DNA of 64,000 bases. It comes from Bacteroidota bacterium (GTDB taxonomy: Bacteria > Bacteroidota > Ignavibacteria > Palsa-1295). This document shows positions 43,318 through 52,668 of the stretch, piece after piece. The stretch spans positions 521,635 to 585,634 of the forward strand of contig JAFDZW010000001.1 of assembly GCA_018266755.1 (NCBI GenBank), given 5' to 3'. The translations under genes and the position numbers were made by a program. The first letter of the stretch is position 1. Each line of letters opens with the position of its first letter. The notes beneath the pieces are model-generated. The model was not told the origin of the DNA. It did no database searches and worked only from the letters and a program-made list of their open reading frames with translations.

Positions 43318-46300
43318 ATGAAACGCATACTCATTCTTGTTCTTGCGATCGTACTTGGTTCTTCGGTGAGATCGTGGTCTCAGGGTCTCAATGCAGACGG
43401 CAAAGATTTCTATCTCGGCTTGCTCTATCCCTCGTTCAATGCACAGTCGATAAACTTCTTCGGACGAAACGTCCAGGGATTCTTCGGCGTGTACGCACTG
43501 ATCTCGAGCTATGAGGACAACGTCATCACCCTCGGCTATTTCGACGACAACGGTAACGAGATCAACCAGCAGACCTACAATGTGGCGAAACACCGCTCAG
43601 TGCAGGTCCCGCTCGACATTGCGCACATGCGCATGACCGAGCCGGGCGAGATCGCCGAATACAAGTCCTGCCACATCATGGCGAAGAAGCCGGTCAACGT
43701 ACAGTTTTTCAGCACTGGCTCGTGCTCCGGCGGAAGTTATCTTGCGCTATCGACAGGGATGCTCGGGAAAACGTACGTCGTCGAGAGCTATCATGATAAC
43801 GAAGGCGGTGTCGGCGGTGCTCTCTCGAACGAAGATGCCTCCGGCTACTTCATGGTCATCGCAGCGTTTGATAGTACCACTGTTGTAATCACCCCGAGTT
43901 CGACCACGAAAAAGAAGCATGCCGGTGTGAACTGCGGAAGCGGTGCGACGGGTGTTCCTCAGCCGTTCACAATAAATCTCCATCGTGGGCAGTGTTACAT
44001 GGTCAAGGGCGCAGCCGACGGTTCGGGATGCGACATCTCGAACTCGACCGTTATTGCCGATAAGCCGGTAGCAGTCATCGCCGGGCATGAGAATGCATTT
44101 ACCGACGGTTCCGACCCGCAACCGGGCGGTGCGCGCACGCTCGAAGCGCGTGACTATATGGTCGAGCAGATGATCCCGGTTGAATACTGGGATTCGGTGG
44201 GCTACGTATCGATTCCTTTTGTCGATTCACAGGCTCCGTTCAATGCCGGTGAAGGTGACGAGTATCAGGTTTTTACCGGTGTAATCAAAGAGTTGGGTGG
44301 TAGCGGGCCTGCAGGTTCAGATATTAAGATGAATGATGGAGGCCGTTTCTACAAAGGCATCGCGGAATATCAGGTGCCCCCACCGCAGTTGCTCAACTGG
44401 ACGTCGCCGGTCGATTTTAGTTCGACCAACGGTACGAAGATAGGCGTAGCAATGTACGATCAACGTATGCAAGGCGGCGGTGCGCCGTATCCGGCTCCGA
44501 GCCAGACGACGATCATTCCGAAATCGAGATGGAAGAAGTCGTTTTTATGGAACGTCCCGAACAACACGTTCGAAATTATGCAAGGCTACTATATCAATCT
44601 GATTTGTAATCGTAGCGATTACGATAACAATAAGATACTTATCGGGGTCAACGGGGGCAAGCTGGCGCCACTTCCGAATGGATTGGCTGTCAAAAGGAAA
44701 TATGCCACTATCCCGGATTATCCAGATCTTGTCGGCTATAGTATTGCGCTCAGTCCGGGCGCATATTATGCTACTGCCGATACGGGTAACACACACCCGT
44801 TCATGATCTATAACTATGGCTTCCGCGCGATCGACCCCGACCGCGACCTCGGTGACTTCTGCGGTGACGACCATTTCTTCGCGTACTCGTTGCCCGTAGG
44901 CTTCGATCTGCCGGGCAAACAGATTCCGATGGGCGCGACGGTCGACACCGGTTGTGCTACTTGGCACGTATGCGTCCATACGTCGCACGGCATTCGGCAG
45001 GTGTCGTTGCTGCGTGACACAATCGGTACGTTCACTACGAGCGGTGGGATATCGTATAATACGGAGTTTGATCCGACAATCGACGTGAACGGGACAGGCG
45101 AACTGAACCTCAGCGGCAACGATACGACGTACTGCTTCGATGTTCAGGCAATCCAACCGCTCGATAGCGCGAGGGCGGTCGTCTACGTACTTAACTCAGA
45201 GGGCAACTGGTACTCGCTCGACCTTCGATCCACGGGGACACGCTTGACGCTCGACATCCCACAAAGCTGGCAGGGGCCGACCGGCGGAATCGTGTTCCCG
45301 CAGGTGCTTGTCCCACACGACACATGCGTGACTGTTCGTCTGTATAATAATGCATCCAAAGGCTCGGCGGGCGAGACGGTCAGTGATGTTCGATTGGCGA
45401 CGACCTCATCCGCTATCAGACTGACGAACGTCAGTCCCGCACCTCCGCTCGTACTGAGTCCCGGCGATTCACTCACTGCGACGATCTGCTTCACGGCGCT
45501 CGATACGATGCCGGCGTACAACGAACTCCGCATCACCACATCGTGCCCGCTCTCGAAGATCCCGATCACTGCGCAGGGGAGTATGCCTCGGATCGCTGCG
45601 ACCGATCTCCGAAATCTTGTCAGCAAGATCGGAGACCGTAAATGCACGACGGTCGTGGTTCGAAACGTCGGTAATGTTGCGATCACACTTCGCTCCGCCG
45701 TCTCGACGCAGGGAAGCCGCTTCCATTTGGATACTGCCGGACTCCCGCGCCTGCCGTACTATCTGCGTCCGCACGACAGTGTAGCGTTCGGTGTCTGCTT
45801 CCGTCCCGATAGCATCGGCACATTCAACGACACAATCGAGTGGCTTACTGACGTCGCACCGCCGCTGACCGATTCCATCAAACGTTTCTCCTACTTGCAA
45901 GGCAAAGGCGTGCGGCCGGTGCTCACATGGTCGGGGGATGAGATTTTCATTTTTGCCGATTCGCTCACGAATTCACCTGTTGGCATCCGTCGTGCGATAT
46001 TGTCGAACCAATCGACCACCGCCGCGGTCGTGACGAGAGTCGGGTTCATCGGCGGCGACCAGAGCGAGTTTGCGATCGTCGGCAATCAGCTTGGCTATTC
46101 GCCGCTCTGGAATTTCGGCATGGGGCCGAACTCCAGCATTTGGGTCGATCTTGGTTGGAGTCCTGACGTGACTAAGCCGTACCCCGATCGGTACGCTCAA
46201 CGCCTGACCCGAGCATACGCATCGTATTGGCTCAACGACACCGAGACTATCGCCGATACTGCGTTCATGAAGGTCTTCGGGACGTTCGACGTACGTTATG

Positions 46301-46578
46301 CCGATGTCATTCCCACGCCTCCGGCGAAACCCGGGCGGCTGTCGGTACAGGCTTCTGCCGGTTCGCTCTTTGTCCGCGTACCGCAGGAGCTTGCAGGTTC
46401 GAACGATATCGAGCTGTGCGATCTGCTCGGTCACGTTGTCGCACGCTGGCCTGGGGTGATGTTGGCGCAGGACGAAATGGCAAAATTTGTGTTACCCAAC
46501 CTTGCGACAGGTGTGTATATTGTCCGCAGTACACACAACGATCTGATCAGGAGCGAAAAGCTTCTGATCAGTCGATAG
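43318..46578 (+). CDS. IgGFc-binding-like T9SS surface protein (paralogue 6)
   Basis: 1086 residues; signal peptide MKRILILVLAIVLGSSVRSW. Residues about 24-535 are nearly identical to paralogue 1 (ADGKDFYLGLLYPSFNAQSI, IAHMRMTEPGEIAEYK, KKKHAGVNCGSGATGVP, DYMVEQMIPVEYWDSVGY, RDLGDFCGDDHFFAYSLPVG). The similarity stops abruptly after the LPVGF motif. From there the protein is its own type: CATWHVC near 545, HGIRQVSLLRD, TCVTVRLYNNASKGSAG, KCTTVVVRNVGNVAITLRS and VCFRPDSIGTFNDTIEW. The tail is IELCDLLGHVVARWP and LATGVYIVRS. The sharp boundary suggests domain swapping or gene conversion with the gene at 8258. It is 47 bases upstream of paralogue 7. Confidence 0.83.
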   Translation: MKRILILVLAIVLGSSVRSWSQGLNADGKDFYLGLLYPSFNAQSINFFGRNVQGFFGVYALISSYEDNVITLGYFDDNGNEINQQTYNVAKHRSVQVPLDIAHMRMTEPGEIAEYKSCHIMAKKPVNVQFFSTGSCSGGSYLALSTGMLGKTYVVESYHDNEGGVGGALSNEDASGYFMVIAAFDSTTVVITPSSTTKKKHAGVNCGSGATGVPQPFTINLHRGQCYMVKGAADGSGCDISNSTVIADKPVAVIAGHENAFTDGSDPQPGGARTLEARDYMVEQMIPVEYWDSVGYVSIPFVDSQAPFNAGEGDEYQVFTGVIKELGGSGPAGSDIKMNDGGRFYKGIAEYQVPPPQLLNWTSPVDFSSTNGTKIGVAMYDQRMQGGGAPYPAPSQTTIIPKSRWKKSFLWNVPNNTFEIMQGYYINLICNRSDYDNNKILIGVNGGKLAPLPNGLAVKRKYATIPDYPDLVGYSIALSPGAYYATADTGNTHPFMIYNYGFRAIDPDRDLGDFCGDDHFFAYSLPVGFDLPGKQIPMGATVDTGCATWHVCVHTSHGIRQVSLLRDTIGTFTTSGGISYNTEFDPTIDVNGTGELNLSGNDTTYCFDVQAIQPLDSARAVVYVLNSEGNWYSLDLRSTGTRLTLDIPQSWQGPTGGIVFPQVLVPHDTCVTVRLYNNASKGSAGETVSDVRLATTSSAIRLTNVSPAPPLVLSPGDSLTATICFTALDTMPAYNELRITTSCPLSKIPITAQGSMPRIAATDLRNLVSKIGDRKCTTVVVRNVGNVAITLRSAVSTQGSRFHLDTAGLPRLPYYLRPHDSVAFGVCFRPDSIGTFNDTIEWLTDVAPPLTDSIKRFSYLQGKGVRPVLTWSGDEIFIFADSLTNSPVGIRRAILSNQSTTAAVVTRVGFIGGDQSEFAIVGNQLGYSPLWNFGMGPNSSIWVDLGWSPDVTKPYPDRYAQRLTRAYASYWLNDTETIADTAFMKVFGTFDVRYADVIPTPPAKPGRLSVQASAGSLFVRVPQELAGSNDIELCDLLGHVVARWPGVMLAQDEMAKFVLPNLATGVYIVRSTHNDLIRSEKLLISR

Positions 46579-46625
46579 ACGAGACAACCGAACTCTCGAA
46601 TAACATCATCTCAAGCCTGACATCG

Positions 46626-49600
46626 ATGAAGAAATATGTGATCAGTCTGTTGCTGCTGCTTACAGCAGCGATGCCGTCGTACTCGCAATCGAGCGACGGA
46701 CGGGATTTTTATCTCGGTTTACTCACGCCGTCGATCAATCGACAGACCATCAACTTCTTGGGGCGCAATATCACTGGGTTCTATGGCGTCTATGCGTTGA
46801 TCACGTCCTACGATGCAAGCGTTGTAACCGTGGGCTATTTTGATGATAACGGAAACGAGATCAACAAACAGACATATAATGTGCTCGCTCGGCGTAGTGT
46901 GCAGGTGCCGCTCGATGTTGCTCATATGAGACCGGACTCGACGACTGGTGGGATCGCATATACGACCTGTCATATTACTTCAAATAGGAATATTTCCGTT
47001 ACCTTCTTCAGTACGGGTGCGTGTTCCGGTGGGTCGTATCTCGCGCTGCCGACGCCCGTGCTTGGCACCCGATATACGGTGCTTACGTACCACGACAATC
47101 CAAATGGCTACGCGAACGGCACGCTCAGCAACGAAAATGGTCGGAGCGTTGCACAGGTGATCGCGGCGTATGATAATACGACGGTAACCATTACACCGTC
47201 GACAACGACGGCTGACGGGCACATCGGATTTCTCACCGGCGCACAAAGCAACCGGCTCGATCCGCATCCGTATAAGATTACACTCAACCGAGGACAAGCA
47301 TACACGTTCTATTCAACGGGAACGGATGCGTCGTTCGACCTCAGCGGTACATCCATCGTTGCGAACAAATCAATCGCAGTGATCGCTGGTAACGAGAATG
47401 GTTTTGTCGATGGCGGCAATCCGGACCCAGGGCAGGGCAAAGCCCTCGACGGACGCGACTTTATGATTGAGCAGATGCTCCCAAGCAGCGCGCTCGACAC
47501 TGCCGGATATTATTCGATACCATTCTATCGGCCCGTGACTCAGACGACACAGTTCGCAGGCGACTCGTATGTCGTCACTGCGGCGACCGACACGCTCGGC
47601 GCAGTCGTCGTTGGTACGGGCGGTTCGGTTGCCGCGATGGGCGCCGGGCCATACAGCGTGCATCAGGATTCGAACGTGACCGGACCCGTCGAATACCATT
47701 CGACCAACGGACAGAAGTTCGGGGTCATTGCTGCGGAGCATCGGTATCAGGGATCGACATCGCCATTCTCGTCTCCATCGATCATGACACTGGTGCCGCG
47801 CTCCAGATGGAAGTCGTCCTATCTTTGGTACGTCCCGAACAATACGTTCGAGATCATGCAAGGATATTACGTGAATGTGATATGCCGAGCGGTGGACTTC
47901 GACAACGATTCGTTGTTCGTTGCAACAAACGCCGGGAAGTTGGTTTCCGTACGAAGCAGCGGACTTGCAGTGAAATCGCGCTATAACGCTATCCCGAACG
48001 CACCGGATCTCATCGGGCTGACACTCTCCGTCGGCCCCGGTTCATACTATATGACCACGACAGGATCGATGCCGTTCATGGTCTATCAATACGGTTTTCG
48101 TGCTATCGATCCCGATCGCGATCTCGGGGATATGGATGGTGACGATTTCTTCTTCAGCTACGCAGCGCCCGTCGGCTGTGCAATCAGTGATAGCTCGGCG
48201 AACATGAGCGTCACTGTTGACACAAGCTGTGCAACATGGCATGTCTGTGTTCGAGACCATTCCGGCCTTTCTTCGGGAATAAAATCGATACAAATACTTG
48301 ATGACGCTGCCGGAGATTTCGTTCGACCAGGGAGAAAGTACTACAACGTCCAGTTCGATCCTTCGGTCGATCCTTACGTCACGCGCGAGATCGATCTGCC
48401 TGGCACCGACTCGGTCTATTGCTTTGACGTCCTCGTGAGCAATCCGTTGGATTCTGCGTATGGGCCGATCTACATTCTCGACAACAATGGCAACAGCGTT
48501 ATCGTGGACCTGCACTACCGTACGATCAAGATGGCAGTCATGGGGTCGCAAGGGCTAACGTATAGGGCTGACTCGATGGTGTTCCAGCCAACTGCGATCG
48601 GATCTTCGAATTGTGTCACGATTCAGTACGTGAACAACGGAAAACCGGGTGATCCGCCGCTGCAAATAACCGACATCTCTCTTAAACGTAACGACCCGGC
48701 CTACTACATCGACAATACGACGCCGAAGCTCCCGGTGAGTCTGGCAAGTGGCGATACGTTAACGGTTGATCTCTGCTTCCGTCCGCGAGATACGAAGATC
48801 GATGAGTACAATCCCCCTGTCCATCTGGACTCGCTCGTGCTTACCACACCATGCTTTAAGGCACCCATCACGCTCGTCGGGCCCGTGGGCGTGCCGTTGC
48901 TCTACGCGACCGACAAAGACTTCGGTTTGGTTGTGGTCGGTAATTCAAAGTGCGATACCGTAACGGTAAGCAATATAGGTAATATACCAATCACCGTGAC
49001 CGATACGATCATCAACGCGAGCCTGTTCGGCAATAAGGATTTCTCGTGGGACGGCTCGTCGAAGTACAATAAGAACCGCTTACCCGTAATCTTACAGCCC
49101 GGTCAGTACGTGCGGGTATCGTTCTGCTTCACTCCGAGCGTCGTCGGCCACGATTCCGCGTCTGTCATCTGGCAAACGGATGTAACGGGTTCGATGCGCG
49201 ACTCGATCAAACGCTGGAGCGCACTCAAAGGCACCGGCATCATTCCAGGCGTCAAGTGGGACCGCAAGACGCAAGTGGACTATGTTGATACACTCGCAGC
49301 CTCCCCGCAATCCTATCGTCGAGTGAATCTGCTGGGCGGTGCTACTGCACCGACCCATGTCCAGCGGGTGTTCTTTGACGAAGCCGACTCATCTGAATTC
49401 CACATCGTTGCAAATAAATACTACTATCAGCCGCTTGAAGGCTTCGTTATGAATGTTGGCGATACCTTGTGGGTGGACTATATCTGGGCACCGGATCTCA
49501 CAAAAGGTACCTACCCCAGACACGCACAGTTACGCGCAACATTTGACTACCCAGGTGGCCGGCTCGACAGCACGGTCATCGACATCACCGGCTCGTTCGA

Positions 49601-49892
49601 TAGCAAAGACCGCGACGGTGTTGCTATGAGTAGTTCGGCCGACGGCAGGTTCACAGCGTATTTCATTGGTAACGCACTCGTGATACACAGTGGAACAGCC
49701 AGCCCGAGCATCACTCAGATTGTGATCTATGATGTGCTGGGTCGCGAAGTCCAGCACACGGCGGCGGAGGCAATTGCAAAAGGCGATCACGAGATCGTGT
49801 GGCCCCTACCGCAGCTCGCAAGCGGCACGTACTTCGTCAAGCTCGTTGCCGACGGCCGGATGTATTCGTTACCAATAAACAAGCTGCGCTGA
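46626..49892 (+). CDS. IgGFc-binding-like T9SS surface protein (paralogue 7, last of array)
   Basis: The start at 46626 (MKKYVISLLLLLTAAMPSYS) gives a clean signal peptide and 1088 residues; a longer frame overlaps paralogue 6 and is rejected. The N-domain is divergent in the middle (TCHITSNRNISVTFFSTGA, YHDNPNGYANGTLSNENG, NENGFVDGGNPDPGQGKALD with Asn replacing the usual His of HEN). CATWHVC lies near 534. The downstream half resembles paralogue 1 (SIQILDDAAGDFVRPGRKYY, SNPLDSAYGPIYILDN, TPCFKAPITLVGPVGVPLL, SKYNKNRLPVILQPGQ, PLEGFVMNVGDTLWVDY). The sorting tail is IVIYDVLGREVQHTA and LASGTYFVKLVADG. It ends the array; a hairpin and a new promoter follow. Confidence 0.82.
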   Translation: MKKYVISLLLLLTAAMPSYSQSSDGRDFYLGLLTPSINRQTINFLGRNITGFYGVYALITSYDASVVTVGYFDDNGNEINKQTYNVLARRSVQVPLDVAHMRPDSTTGGIAYTTCHITSNRNISVTFFSTGACSGGSYLALPTPVLGTRYTVLTYHDNPNGYANGTLSNENGRSVAQVIAAYDNTTVTITPSTTTADGHIGFLTGAQSNRLDPHPYKITLNRGQAYTFYSTGTDASFDLSGTSIVANKSIAVIAGNENGFVDGGNPDPGQGKALDGRDFMIEQMLPSSALDTAGYYSIPFYRPVTQTTQFAGDSYVVTAATDTLGAVVVGTGGSVAAMGAGPYSVHQDSNVTGPVEYHSTNGQKFGVIAAEHRYQGSTSPFSSPSIMTLVPRSRWKSSYLWYVPNNTFEIMQGYYVNVICRAVDFDNDSLFVATNAGKLVSVRSSGLAVKSRYNAIPNAPDLIGLTLSVGPGSYYMTTTGSMPFMVYQYGFRAIDPDRDLGDMDGDDFFFSYAAPVGCAISDSSANMSVTVDTSCATWHVCVRDHSGLSSGIKSIQILDDAAGDFVRPGRKYYNVQFDPSVDPYVTREIDLPGTDSVYCFDVLVSNPLDSAYGPIYILDNNGNSVIVDLHYRTIKMAVMGSQGLTYRADSMVFQPTAIGSSNCVTIQYVNNGKPGDPPLQITDISLKRNDPAYYIDNTTPKLPVSLASGDTLTVDLCFRPRDTKIDEYNPPVHLDSLVLTTPCFKAPITLVGPVGVPLLYATDKDFGLVVVGNSKCDTVTVSNIGNIPITVTDTIINASLFGNKDFSWDGSSKYNKNRLPVILQPGQYVRVSFCFTPSVVGHDSASVIWQTDVTGSMRDSIKRWSALKGTGIIPGVKWDRKTQVDYVDTLAASPQSYRRVNLLGGATAPTHVQRVFFDEADSSEFHIVANKYYYQPLEGFVMNVGDTLWVDYIWAPDLTKGTYPRHAQLRATFDYPGGRLDSTVIDITGSFDSKDRDGVAMSSSADGRFTAYFIGNALVIHSGTASPSITQIVIYDVLGREVQHTAAEAIAKGDHEIVWPLPQLASGTYFVKLVADGRMYSLPINKLR

Positions 49893-49938
49893 AGATGACA
49901 ACGGGGGTGCTGCACCAGTTACAATGGAGGTCTGTCGT

Positions 49939-49967
49939 CCGCTCGGCGAAGCTCGTTCGCTGAGCGG
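49939..49967 (+). terminator. Hairpin closing the tandem array
   Basis: A 12-bp stem with one wobble, CCGCTCGGCGAA / TTCGCTGAGCGG (49939-49950, 49956-49967), and a 5-base loop lies 47 bases after the stop of paralogue 7. No T run follows. Confidence 0.6.
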
Positions 49968-49970
49968 GGC

Positions 49971-50001
49971 TTGGGTGTGGGGAGGCGATGCCTTATATTT
50001 G
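49971..50001 (+). promoter_or_regulatory. Bacteroidota-type promoter for the lipoprotein gene at 50025
   Basis: TTG at 49971-49973, then a 20-base spacer, then TATATTTG (49994-50001), a perfect TAnnTTTG. Transcription would begin about 15-17 bases before the ATG. This is the best promoter match in the window and indicates that the genes after the array are a separate unit. Confidence 0.65.
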
Positions 50002-50024
50002 TAGTCTCACGAACCCATTCAGTT

Positions 50025-50948
50025 ATGACGTTTCGCTCCGTTTGTGCCATCGCTATCGTTGCTGCACCGCTTGTGTTTGCCGCGTGCAGTTCGAGCTCTA
50101 CATCGTCGGACCCATCGAATTCTACCCCCGTCCCGACCGGGATCATCGACCTGAATGTATCCGACTCGTCGGATTACGTTACGACGGTCGATCTCGATAC
50201 CAAGAAAGTGACGAACCCATTCTTCGGCTATGCACCCGATCGTACCCACGACGGGAAATTGGTGTACCGCGACAATTCGGGCGATCTGATCGAAGGAAAC
50301 CCCGATGGTACGGGGCGCAGGTTGATCGTCAAGCAGAATCTTGACGTCCCGTTCGAGGATCATCACGACGATTACTTCGGCAATCCGCGCGCATCTGCCG
50401 ACGGCAAGTATGTTGCGTACGAGGGCATCGGAGGCAATCTCTATGTTGTCGATCGCTTGAACGGTAATGTCATTGCATCGTGGGAGTATTCGGGATCGAA
50501 TCCTGCCGGGTATCGCTGTCCGTCATGGTCAAGCACGGGCCGGCTGATCGTTCAGGGCGACGTGTCGCTCAATCCCGGCCTCTACGAGTTGAACATTACT
50601 ACGAAGACGGCGACACCGATCGGAAGCGGGCTTAACAAGCCGCAGTATCCGAACGTCTCGGGCGACGGTCATATCGCATTTGTCATGAACGGGTACGTGT
50701 ATACGATGCTTCTCGACGGTTCGTCGAGTTCGCTCAAGCAACTCACCGATTCGAGCATTACGTGGATCAATACGGCGCGTTTCCCGACCTGGTCGCCGGA
50801 TAGCAAGTTCGTTGCGGTGTATGCGAATAACAGTACCGTGAAGTTGGTCCCGTTCGTCAGCGGCGCGTCGATCGTCGATATCCGGACGTTCATTACCGAC
50901 CCGAACGTGCAGATCGACAATACATCGACGCACATCAGTTGGCGCTGA
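50025..50948 (+). CDS. Lipoprotein with TolB/PD40-type beta-propeller
   Basis: The start is set at 50025 (MTFRSVCAIAIVAAPLVFAAC), where the lipobox FAAC lies; a longer frame runs upstream through the promoter and is rejected. 307 residues. After a Ser/Thr linker the body has PD40/WD40-like repeats (PFFGYAPDRTHDGKLVYRDN in part, PRASADGKYVAYEGIGGNL, CPSWSSTGRLIV, YPNVSGDGHIAFVM, FPTWSPDSKFVAVYA), as in the propeller of TolB. The product is an envelope lipoprotein, perhaps a binding module. No Tol-Pal genes lie nearby, so it should not be called TolB. Confidence 0.8.
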   Translation: MTFRSVCAIAIVAAPLVFAACSSSSTSSDPSNSTPVPTGIIDLNVSDSSDYVTTVDLDTKKVTNPFFGYAPDRTHDGKLVYRDNSGDLIEGNPDGTGRRLIVKQNLDVPFEDHHDDYFGNPRASADGKYVAYEGIGGNLYVVDRLNGNVIASWEYSGSNPAGYRCPSWSSTGRLIVQGDVSLNPGLYELNITTKTATPIGSGLNKPQYPNVSGDGHIAFVMNGYVYTMLLDGSSSSLKQLTDSSITWINTARFPTWSPDSKFVAVYANNSTVKLVPFVSGASIVDIRTFITDPNVQIDNTSTHISWR

Positions 50949-50995
50949 TCGATCAGCGGAGTTAAACTTCAGGCGCAAGTCGGGCTCTAAGCGAT

Positions 50996-52600
50996 ATGAT
51001 CAAAACCACCCTTGTCTTGGGAGCGCTGTTGGTTGCCATGACGCTGCGGGCGCAGCCGACGAACGAGAATCTGCCGGGCGGTATCCTCTTCGATGCTGAG
51101 CCCTCGCTTGCCGTAAATCCGACCGATCCGAACAACATCATCGTTGCTTGGATGTCGGAAGTGTTGACCGATCTGCAGATTGGCATTCGTACGTCCATGA
51201 CGACCGATGGCGGCCGCACCTGGAGCCAAAGCACTGTGCTTCCGCACATGGGGCAGAAGTGGCACTCCGCCGACGTCTCGATCGTCTTCTCGACACATGG
51301 TATTGCATACCTAAGCTATATCGACTACCGTCAAGCGCCCGATAGCGGCGGGGTGATGGTGACGCACTCGACCGATGGCGGGGCGACGTGGTCATTGCCG
51401 GACCAGGCGTTCGACGTGACGGAAGTAGCAGGGAAGTCGGCGATCGATCGGCCCTGGATTGCCATCGATAACTCCGGCACGGCAAGCGATGGATGGCTCT
51501 ATATCACCACGAAACCGGCACCGTGGATCCTACCGTCAAAGAGCTCTCCGAACGAACCCTACTTCAAACGCTCGACCGATCACGGAAAGACGTGGAGTGC
51601 AGTTGCCCCGCTCGATGGCGCCCCATATCCCACCGGTTATTTGATCGCTGCACCCATGGCCACACCGAACGTAACAGCCTCGGGAGCTTTCGTTGCAGTG
51701 TATCCCAGTTACGAACTACTGCAACCGGCGCGCCACATTATCGCGCGTTCTTACGATGGAGGGATGAATTTCGAGCGATCGGTCGTCGCAGAGAAAAAGA
51801 CCGCGAATATTCAGAGCGATACGCTCTCGAAACTCGGCTATTGCCTACTCGCGAATCCGTATGACAGCAACCGGTTGGCACTCATTTTGCCGAACGACTC
51901 GCTCGGCGATTGGGATGCATTTGCCATTGGTTCGAACGATGGCGGCCGAACCTGGAGCCATCCGATGCGCATCAATGACGATGTGATCGGGAATGGCGTA
52001 GTGCAGGATCTCGTCTGGGGCGCATACGCAGCAAACGGCGATCTCGTCGCTGCATGGCGTGACCGACGCAATGCAAGTGGTACCGGCTACCGTCAGGCCG
52101 CCGACATATACTTTGCGGTGTCGAAGGATAACGGAATAAGCTTCGGGAAGAACATACGTCTCTCAAGCACGACCGCCGACTATGCGAGCGTGCTCGATGG
52201 CAATGGAAACGACTTTCTTTCGTGCGCGGTCTGTCGCGATTCGATCTGCACGGCATGGGGCGATACACGAACGGGCAAGTTGAAAGTATATTTTGCGAAA
52301 GCCGCTCTCGCCGATGGGATTGCGTCGGTCTCAGAGATTGGCACCGACGAACCGGAACTGGTTATTACACCCTCGGTCGTACGGACGTCGTTCGATTGTG
52401 TGTTGTCGTTTGGTTGTGTCAACGAACCTCGGGTATCCATCACGGATATTGCAGGTCATGTGTTTGACATCGTGGCTACCGATAGAACCGAGAACAAACT
52501 GCATATCGAACTGCCCTCGGGGATTGCGTCGGGAACATATATCCTTACGGCTGCATGCGGATCCTCCCGGACTGCCGGAAAGCTCGTCGTCGTTCGATAA
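50996..52600 (+). CDS. Secreted sialidase-like (BNR) protein with T9SS tail
   Basis: 534 residues; signal peptide MIKTTLVLGALLVAMTLRAQ. The body is a six-bladed sialidase-type propeller with Asp boxes (TTDGGRTWSQS, STDGGATWSLP, STDHGKTWSAV, SYDGGMNFERS, SNDGGRTWSHP, SKDNGISFGKN). The opening EPSLAVNPTDPNNIIVAW is typical of this exo-alpha-sialidase-like family. About the last 75 residues are a T9SS-like tail (VSITDIAGHVFDIV, IASGTYILTAACG). The catalytic Arg triad and Tyr of true sialidases cannot be assigned by eye, so activity is unproven. It follows the lipoprotein gene by 47 bases and may share its promoter. Confidence 0.82.
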   Translation: MIKTTLVLGALLVAMTLRAQPTNENLPGGILFDAEPSLAVNPTDPNNIIVAWMSEVLTDLQIGIRTSMTTDGGRTWSQSTVLPHMGQKWHSADVSIVFSTHGIAYLSYIDYRQAPDSGGVMVTHSTDGGATWSLPDQAFDVTEVAGKSAIDRPWIAIDNSGTASDGWLYITTKPAPWILPSKSSPNEPYFKRSTDHGKTWSAVAPLDGAPYPTGYLIAAPMATPNVTASGAFVAVYPSYELLQPARHIIARSYDGGMNFERSVVAEKKTANIQSDTLSKLGYCLLANPYDSNRLALILPNDSLGDWDAFAIGSNDGGRTWSHPMRINDDVIGNGVVQDLVWGAYAANGDLVAAWRDRRNASGTGYRQAADIYFAVSKDNGISFGKNIRLSSTTADYASVLDGNGNDFLSCAVCRDSICTAWGDTRTGKLKVYFAKAALADGIASVSEIGTDEPELVITPSVVRTSFDCVLSFGCVNEPRVSITDIAGHVFDIVATDRTENKLHIELPSGIASGTYILTAACGSSRTAGKLVVVR

Positions 52601-52668
52601 TTCGTACCGGCGGTCGCGTTCTCCATATCCAATTCTTCATTCTCAAATCATCTCGTCACGACGTGTCG

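Noticed and set aside
46227-46625. Long N-terminal extension of paralogue 7 overlapping paralogue 6
   Set aside because: It is read from another frame of the preceding gene's coding sequence, and the real signal peptide begins at 46626.
30287-49892. Calling the array proteins immunoglobulin-binding proteins
   Set aside because: The domain name comes from a mammalian mucosal protein; similarity to that fold in a bacterium does not show IgG binding.
50025-50948. tolB
   Set aside because: It has PD40-like blades but is a lipoprotein without the TolB N-terminal domain or neighbouring tol-pal genes.
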